Positions 5,704 through 9,758 of a DNA stretch of 9,758 nt are shown here, in pieces (positions within the stretch are counted from its first letter, which is position 1; every line of letters begins with the position of its first letter). The notes under the pieces were generated by a model that worked only from the letters and a program-made list of their open reading frames with translations, was not told the origin of the DNA and made no database searches. A program made the position numbers and the translations under genes. This DNA comes from Acidobacteriota bacterium. Its GTDB lineage: Bacteria; Acidobacteriota; Thermoanaerobaculia; Multivoradales; JAHEKO01. The stretch is taken from NCBI GenBank assembly GCA_029861655.1, contig JAOTZA010000114.1, forward strand, positions 1-9,758. Direction: 5' to 3'.

Positions 5704-6174
5704 ATGCCCCGGTGGGTCCCCAAGGAATCCTTGCTCGCCATGGCCGGCCGTGAGTTCGGCCCGTCTTCCTGGCTCGAGATCGACCAGGATCGCATCGATC
5801 GGTTTGCGGACGCCACCCTCGACCGGCAGTTTATTCACGTAGATCCCGACAAAGCCGCCAGGACTCCTTTTGGCGGCACCATTGCCCACGGCTTCTTGAG
5901 CCTGTCTCTGCTTCCCTTTCTTTCAGAGGAGCACGCGGTGGCCCCCGAAGGCACCGCGATGGCCATCAACTACGGCCTGAACAAGGTGCGCTTCCTGCAA
6001 CCGGTCCGAGCGGGGAGCCGCGTTCGGTTGCACTCGAAGATCATCGCCGTAGACGAGAAGACGGGAGGCAGGATCCTGGTTCGCGGCGAAGCCACACTCG
6101 AGCTCGAGGGCCACGCCAAGCCGGCTCTGGTAGCGGAGACCTTGTCGATGTACTTCGTGGAGAAGAAAGGATGA
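5704..6174 (+). CDS. MaoC-like / NodN-type hydratase
   Basis: A 156-residue hot-dog-fold protein of the MaoC (R-specific enoyl-CoA hydratase) family, which adds water to trans-2-enoyl-CoA. The active-site signature is FADATLDRQFIHVDPDKA (residues 34-51), with D40 and H45 in the D-x4-H spacing of R-hydratases. It is followed by TPFGGTIAHGFLSLSLLP (54-71), where Gly-Gly-Thr-Ile-Ala-His-Gly is the conserved oxyanion region, and INYGLNKVRFLQPVRAGSRVRL (88-109). Length is typical of the single-domain NodN-like subgroup. The ATG at 5704 lacks a well-placed ribosome binding site, but the N-terminus up to GREFGPSSWLEIDQDRI matches relatives, so a later start at 5740 is less likely. It leads a plus-strand run with the DinB-like and dehydrogenase genes. 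It may serve the acyl-CoA pathway of the middle block, but its substrate is unknown. Confidence 0.93.
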   Translation: MPRWVPKESLLAMAGREFGPSSWLEIDQDRIDRFADATLDRQFIHVDPDKAARTPFGGTIAHGFLSLSLLPFLSEEHAVAPEGTAMAINYGLNKVRFLQPVRAGSRVRLHSKIIAVDEKTGGRILVRGEATLELEGHAKPALVAETLSMYFVEKKG

Positions 6175-6271
6175 GCAGCGAGCTGGGGAGCGTCCACTAC
6201 ACCAGGACAGCCAGACAGAGAAGTTCATCGGCGGTCTCGGCTCTCTGACTCGAACGAGGGGCAACAGGGCG

Positions 6272-6790
6272 ATGTCTCGAATTGAGCGACCCGAAGCGAG
6301 CGAGTACGACGTTTTCTATGAGACGTACGTGAGCAAAGTGCCGCAAGGCGACATTCTCGAACTACTGGCGAGTCAGCGTGACGAGCTAGCGAGGCTTCTC
6401 TCGTCGATCGACGACGAACGAGCTCTCTACCGGTATGCGGAAGGAAAGTGGAGCATCAAGCAGGTGGCGGGGCACCTGGCGGACGCGGAACGAATCCTTG
6501 CTTGCCGGGCACTGTGTTTCGCCCGCCAAGAGCGCGCCGCGCTGCCGGGTTTTGACGAGAATGAGTACGTGGCTGCGGCCGATTTCGAGAGGCGCCCGCT
6601 GAGATCCCTGATTACCGAGCTCGATCATCTGCGTGGCGCGACGGTCGAGCTCTTCGCGGGTCTCTCTCCCGATGAGCTGTCTCGGCGGGGTACGGCGAGT
6701 GGAGTTTCCTTTTCGGTACGTTCGTTTGCGTTCATCATCGCCGGCCACGAGCGCCATCATCTAGGTGTCTTGCGGGATCGTTACCTGTAA
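6272..6790 (+). CDS. DinB-superfamily (YfiT-like) putative metal-dependent protein
   Basis: A 172-residue predicted four-helix-bundle protein of the DinB/YfiT superfamily. The opening ERPEASEYDVFYETYVSKVP (residues 5-24) is a conserved leader of one subgroup. Metal-ligand histidines are visible as H68 in KWSIKQVAGHLADAER (59-74), and H159 and H163 in FIIAGHERHHLGVLRDRYL (154-172), giving the usual three-histidine pattern with a H-x3-H C-terminal pair. Members bind a divalent metal; some are thiol-transferring (bacillithiol- or mycothiol-using) enzymes, most are uncharacterised, so no reaction is assigned. The ATG at 6272 has GAGGGG 10 bases upstream. The gene lies 97 bp after the MaoC-like gene and 69 bp before the dehydrogenase gene, and may be co-transcribed with either. 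Complete, with no oddity in length. Confidence 0.9.
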   Translation: MSRIERPEASEYDVFYETYVSKVPQGDILELLASQRDELARLLSSIDDERALYRYAEGKWSIKQVAGHLADAERILACRALCFARQERAALPGFDENEYVAAADFERRPLRSLITELDHLRGATVELFAGLSPDELSRRGTASGVSFSVRSFAFIIAGHERHHLGVLRDRYL

Positions 6791-6859
6791 CGTGGGGGAA
6801 TGTCGGCGACGCCGAAGAACCTCCGGCGGTCCTACCGCAGTTTCGATCTCGAGGTCTGA

Positions 6860-8608
6860 ATGGGCAGAGCCCCTAGGCTTGCTCGCCTTGTTGCGGTTTT
6901 CGCCCCCTTCTCCTGGTCTTTTCTGGGGCCGACAGGGGCTACCGCCGCGCTGCCGGTTCCGATCGAGTTGCTGGAAATTGCCTCTCGTCTTTCACGCCCG
7001 ATCGCTCTGACTCACGCCGGCGATGGCTCCGGGAGGTTGTTCATTGCTCTGCAGGATGGGCGGATCGTCATTCACGATGGCGCTCGGGTTCAATCGACTC
7101 CGTTTCTCGATATCTCGTCGGCGGTTGCGTGCTGTGGGGAACAGGGTCTTCTCGGTCTGGCTTTTCATCCCCAATTCGAGGACAACGGCCTTTTCTTCGT
7201 CAACTACACCGATACGGGGGGAGACACTCGGATCTCTCGTTTCTCGGTTGGCACCGACCCTGACGCGGCCGATCCAGAGTCCGAAACCGAGGTCCTTTTC
7301 TTTCGCCAGCCCTTTGGCAACCACAATGGTGGCGCTCTGGAGTTTGGACCGGACGGTTATCTCTACATCGCCAGCGGTGACGGCGGCAGTGGCGGCGACC
7401 CGCAGGACAACGCACAGTCGCTCGATACGCGGCTTGGAAAGATCCTGCGGATCGATGTTGGAGGATCGCCGTTTGGGATTCCGCCCGACAACCCGTTTGT
7501 GGGCACTCCCGGAGCACTCGACGAGATCTGGGCGTACGGACTGCGAAACCCTTGGCGCATCAGCTTCGACCGTCTGACTGGAGATCTCTTCATCGGGGAT
7601 GTCGGGCAAGGCGAGCGAGAGGAGATCGATCTTCAACTGGCGGCGAGCCAGGGCGGTGAGAACTACGGGTGGCGGCGGATGGAGGGCAGCGCTTGCTTCA
7701 ACCCCTCGACGAGCTGCAACACCGGTGAACTGGTTCTGCCGATTCTCGAGTACGGTCATGACGAGGGCTGTTCGGTCACCGGTGGATACCGGTACCGCGG
7801 TGCGGCCTCCCCGGCTCTCGGCGGCTACTATTTCTTTGGCGACTTCTGTTCGGGAACGATCTGGGGGGCGAGACCGGGGACCGATGGGACGTGGTCGAGG
7901 GTCGAAATGCTGGACAGTGGGTTGTCACTTTCGAGCTTCGGAGAGGACGAGTCGGGTGAGCTCTACGCCCTCGATCATGCGGGATCGGTGTTCCGGATTC
8001 GAAGTGAACTGATCTTCGCGGACGGGTTCGAGAGTGGCGACACCAGCCGCTGGAAGCGCAAAGGAGGACGGCTCGAGGTCTTGGAGCCAGGTCTCGACGG
8101 CACCCGATTCGCGCTTTCTGTGAACCCTGAGCAGACTTCGCGAAACACGTTTGTTCGATCTCGGGAGCCGAAGCGGGCCTCGACACTCGTCGTGAGTTTT
8201 TTCTTGAACCCCAATCGAGTCGAGCTCGGCGGACGAGAGATCGATGTCGTGGCTCTCGCCGGTGGCGGGCGGCAGCACGTGAAAGTGGCGATCGAACAGA
8301 CCGCGGAGCGCTACCGGGCCAAGCTCTACGCCCGTGGCAACGCGGGGGACTTTGAGATCGTTGGAAGCACCCGAGTTCCCGGAAACCGCGGAGTCCGCCT
8401 TACGGTGGAATGGAGACGAGCGTCGAGTGAAGAGGCTAGGGACGGATCCGTGCTTCTGCGCAAGAAGAACCGACCGAGAGCCATGCGGGACGATCTGCAA
8501 AACGGCAGGCTCGTCGTCAGGGATCTCCAGGTCGGGCTCCCGACTGGGTCGACCCTCGGCGGTACTTCAGGAACGCTCCTACTGGACGAGTTCTTGGTTA
8601 CGCCTTAG
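6860..8608 (+). CDS. Secreted PQQ-type glucose/sorbosone dehydrogenase-like protein with C-terminal beta-rich domain
   Basis: A 582-residue exported protein. Residues 1-30 look like a Sec signal peptide (RAPRLAR, a hydrophobic core, then GATAA). Residues about 35-382 form the six-bladed propeller of soluble quinoprotein dehydrogenases: ACCGEQGLLGLAFHPQF (90-106), GNHNGGALEFGPDGYLYIASGDGG (153-176; H155 is the likely catalytic base), IWAYGLRNPWRISFD (223-237; R229 and N230 PQQ-contacting), GENYGWRRMEG (266-276), VTGGYRYRG (306-314). Cysteines C279, C286, C304 and C330 could form disulfides in the periplasm. The linker IFADGFESGDTSRW (385-398) leads into about 180 residues (400-582) that look like a beta-sandwich, ending GTLLLDEFLV. 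Many such bacterial proteins have unknown substrates and not all bind PQQ. The start at 6860 has GAGG 5 bases upstream. Propeller family is confident; the C-terminal domain is unassigned. Confidence 0.92.
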   Translation: MGRAPRLARLVAVFAPFSWSFLGPTGATAALPVPIELLEIASRLSRPIALTHAGDGSGRLFIALQDGRIVIHDGARVQSTPFLDISSAVACCGEQGLLGLAFHPQFEDNGLFFVNYTDTGGDTRISRFSVGTDPDAADPESETEVLFFRQPFGNHNGGALEFGPDGYLYIASGDGGSGGDPQDNAQSLDTRLGKILRIDVGGSPFGIPPDNPFVGTPGALDEIWAYGLRNPWRISFDRLTGDLFIGDVGQGEREEIDLQLAASQGGENYGWRRMEGSACFNPSTSCNTGELVLPILEYGHDEGCSVTGGYRYRGAASPALGGYYFFGDFCSGTIWGARPGTDGTWSRVEMLDSGLSLSSFGEDESGELYALDHAGSVFRIRSELIFADGFESGDTSRWKRKGGRLEVLEPGLDGTRFALSVNPEQTSRNTFVRSREPKRASTLVVSFFLNPNRVELGGREIDVVALAGGGRQHVKVAIEQTAERYRAKLYARGNAGDFEIVGSTRVPGNRGVRLTVEWRRASSEEARDGSVLLRKKNRPRAMRDDLQNGRLVVRDLQVGLPTGSTLGGTSGTLLLDEFLVTP

Positions 8609-8626
8609 CGCTCCCGAATGTCACCT

Positions 8627-9758
8627 CTACGGCTCGGTGTCCGGGAGAGGCCAATCCGAGAGCGGGAGGATCTCACAAGGCTCCCCCGGCACGGCCTCTC
8701 TGGCGCCTGGTCGAATCCGTACCAGAGCACGACCGTGGGCAAAGGCGACAATGTCATGCGAGCCACGCGGGAGAAACGGACGTACCAGTATGTGGCCTTC
8801 CCGGGTCTCGACCTCGGCGGCGAGGAAGCGGTCTCGGTCCTTGCCGGCTGGAAGACCGACGCCCAGTATGCCCCTGAGCGCGCCTTGCCAGAAGCCGTCG
8901 GGGAGACCTTGGAGTGCGCGCAGAAGCGGGCGCACAAAAAGCCAGAAAGACACCATGACCGAGGCCGGATTCCCCGGCAGTCCGATAACCCAACCTTGCG
9001 AATGGCGCGCGACCACAAGGGGCTTTCCGGGTTGAACGGCCACTGCGTCGATCAAGGTTCTGCAGCCGAGCTTCTCGAGAGCCGGCTCGACAAAGTCGAA
9101 GGCGCCCATGGAGACGCCGCCACTGACGAGTAGGACGTCGTGTTGGATGCCGCGTTCCAGGAAAGCGAGGAGGTCTTCCGGCGTGTCGCGCGCGATCCCC
9201 AAGGGCTCAAACGACAGGCCGAGGCCGCGACCGGCGCTGGTAAGAAACGCGGTGTGGGAGTCACGGAGCTGGCCCGGCTCGGGTTTGTGGTCGGGTGGCA
9301 CGACTTCATTCCCGGTCGACAGCGTGGCGACCGAGGGCTGGCGGTGGACCGCGATTTCGCTGAAACCGTGGGTGGCGAGCAGGGACTGAGCGCCGGGGGT
9401 CAGGAGGTGTCCGGCTGAGAGCAGCGGTTCTCCGGCCCGTACGATCTCGCCTCCGCGCCGGATATGCTGGCCCTCAGAGGATGAAGAACTGAACTCCACT
9501 TTCTCCAGGCCGCCGTTGGTTTGCTCGATGGGCACGATGGCAGACGTCGAGGTCGGTACGGGGGCGCCCGTCATGATGCGGTACGCGGTGGCCGCTGGAA
9601 GGTCGAGTCCGGGCCGATCTCCGGCTGCGATCATGCCGCCGACCGTGAGCCGCTGTCCTTTTTCGACCCGCGCGCCGACGGCGTAACCATCCATCGCCGA
9701 GACATCGTAGGCGGGGACATCGACCGTCGCCTCGAGATCGCGGGCGAGGACACGGCCG
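8627..9758 (-). CDS. moeA: Molybdopterin molybdenumtransferase MoeA, 5' end cut by window edge
   Basis: The visible 376 residues cover most of MoeA, which inserts molybdate into adenylylated molybdopterin in the last step of molybdenum cofactor synthesis in the cytosol. The frame is open to the right edge: it begins GRVLARDLEATVDVPAYDVS, then AMDGYAV, the classic N-terminal motif. An ATG at 9694 lies inside that motif and is not the true start. Further marks are YRIMTGAPVPTSTSAIVPIE (domain II), the MoCF domain with VATLSTGNEVV (143-153) and LLVSGGVSMGAFDFVEPAL (209-226, catalytic Asp in GAFDFV), QPGKPLVVAR and GLPGNPASVMVSFW (242-272), and a C-terminal domain IV ending GEPCEILPL. Roughly 30-40 N-terminal residues are missing. 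It is convergent with the dehydrogenase gene, 18 bp apart, and shows no functional link to it. Confidence 0.96.
   Translation of the reverse strand, partial: GRVLARDLEATVDVPAYDVSAMDGYAVGARVEKGQRLTVGGMIAAGDRPGLDLPAATAYRIMTGAPVPTSTSAIVPIEQTNGGLEKVEFSSSSSEGQHIRRGGEIVRAGEPLLSAGHLLTPGAQSLLATHGFSEIAVHRQPSVATLSTGNEVVPPDHKPEPGQLRDSHTAFLTSAGRGLGLSFEPLGIARDTPEDLLAFLERGIQHDVLLVSGGVSMGAFDFVEPALEKLGCRTLIDAVAVQPGKPLVVARHSQGWVIGLPGNPASVMVSFWLFVRPLLRALQGLPDGFWQGALRGILGVGLPAGKDRDRFLAAEVETREGHILVRPFLPRGSHDIVAFAHGRALVRIRPGAREAVPGEPCEILPLSDWPLPDTEP

Noticed and set aside
6803..6815. Inverted repeat TCGGCG-A-CGCCGA after the DinB-like gene as a terminator
   Set aside because: The one-base centre leaves a very tight loop and a shortened stem, and no T-run follows. 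It is not a convincing terminator.
6992..7759. Minus-strand open frame of 255 codons inside the PQQ-type dehydrogenase gene
   Set aside because: Antisense to conserved propeller motifs and without a family signature of its own.

Overview
The window is a GC-rich stretch of bacterial chromosome with densely packed genes on both strands. It reads like an environmental degrader of fatty acids or other acyl-CoA substrates. The taxon cannot be fixed from sequence alone. The set of acyl-CoA genes and the secreted dehydrogenase with a 'DGFESGDTSRW' linker suggest a Gram-negative lineage such as Acidobacteriota, Myxococcota or a relative; that is a weak, memory-based inference. There is no sign of a phage, insertion sequence, CRISPR array, rRNA or tRNA.

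Layout. Left block: the 5' part of an acyl-CoA synthetase gene runs off the left edge on the minus strand (1-344). Divergent from it are a TetR-family regulator (463-1074) and a CurA-type NADPH-dependent alkenal/enone reductase (1131-2150). A 581-bp gene-free stretch rich in inverted repeats follows (2151-2731). Middle block: an ACAD10/11-like acyl-CoA dehydrogenase (2732-3922, minus) is divergent from an APH-fold kinase of the ACAD10/11 N-terminal type (3997-5097, plus), with 74 bp between them. A second gene-free stretch of 606 bp follows (5098-5703). Right block: a MaoC-like hydratase (5704-6174), a DinB-superfamily protein (6272-6790) and a secreted PQQ-type sugar dehydrogenase with an extra C-terminal domain (6860-8608) all lie on the plus strand. 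They converge, with only 18 bp between stop codons, on moeA (8627 to the right edge, minus).

How the genes may work together. The most interesting signal is the kinase/dehydrogenase pair. These two proteins correspond to the two halves of animal ACAD10/ACAD11, which are single fused polypeptides. In that family, and in the bacterial levulinate (Lva) pathway, an APH-fold kinase phosphorylates the 4-hydroxyl of a 4-hydroxyacyl-CoA and an ACAD partner helps remove the phosphate so that beta-oxidation can proceed. The ligase, double-bond reductase and hydratase nearby would fit a route that takes in 4-hydroxy acids or 4-hydroxyalkenals, possibly under the TetR regulator. The family assignments are well supported; the joint pathway is inference. 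The secreted dehydrogenase and moeA look unrelated to that pathway.
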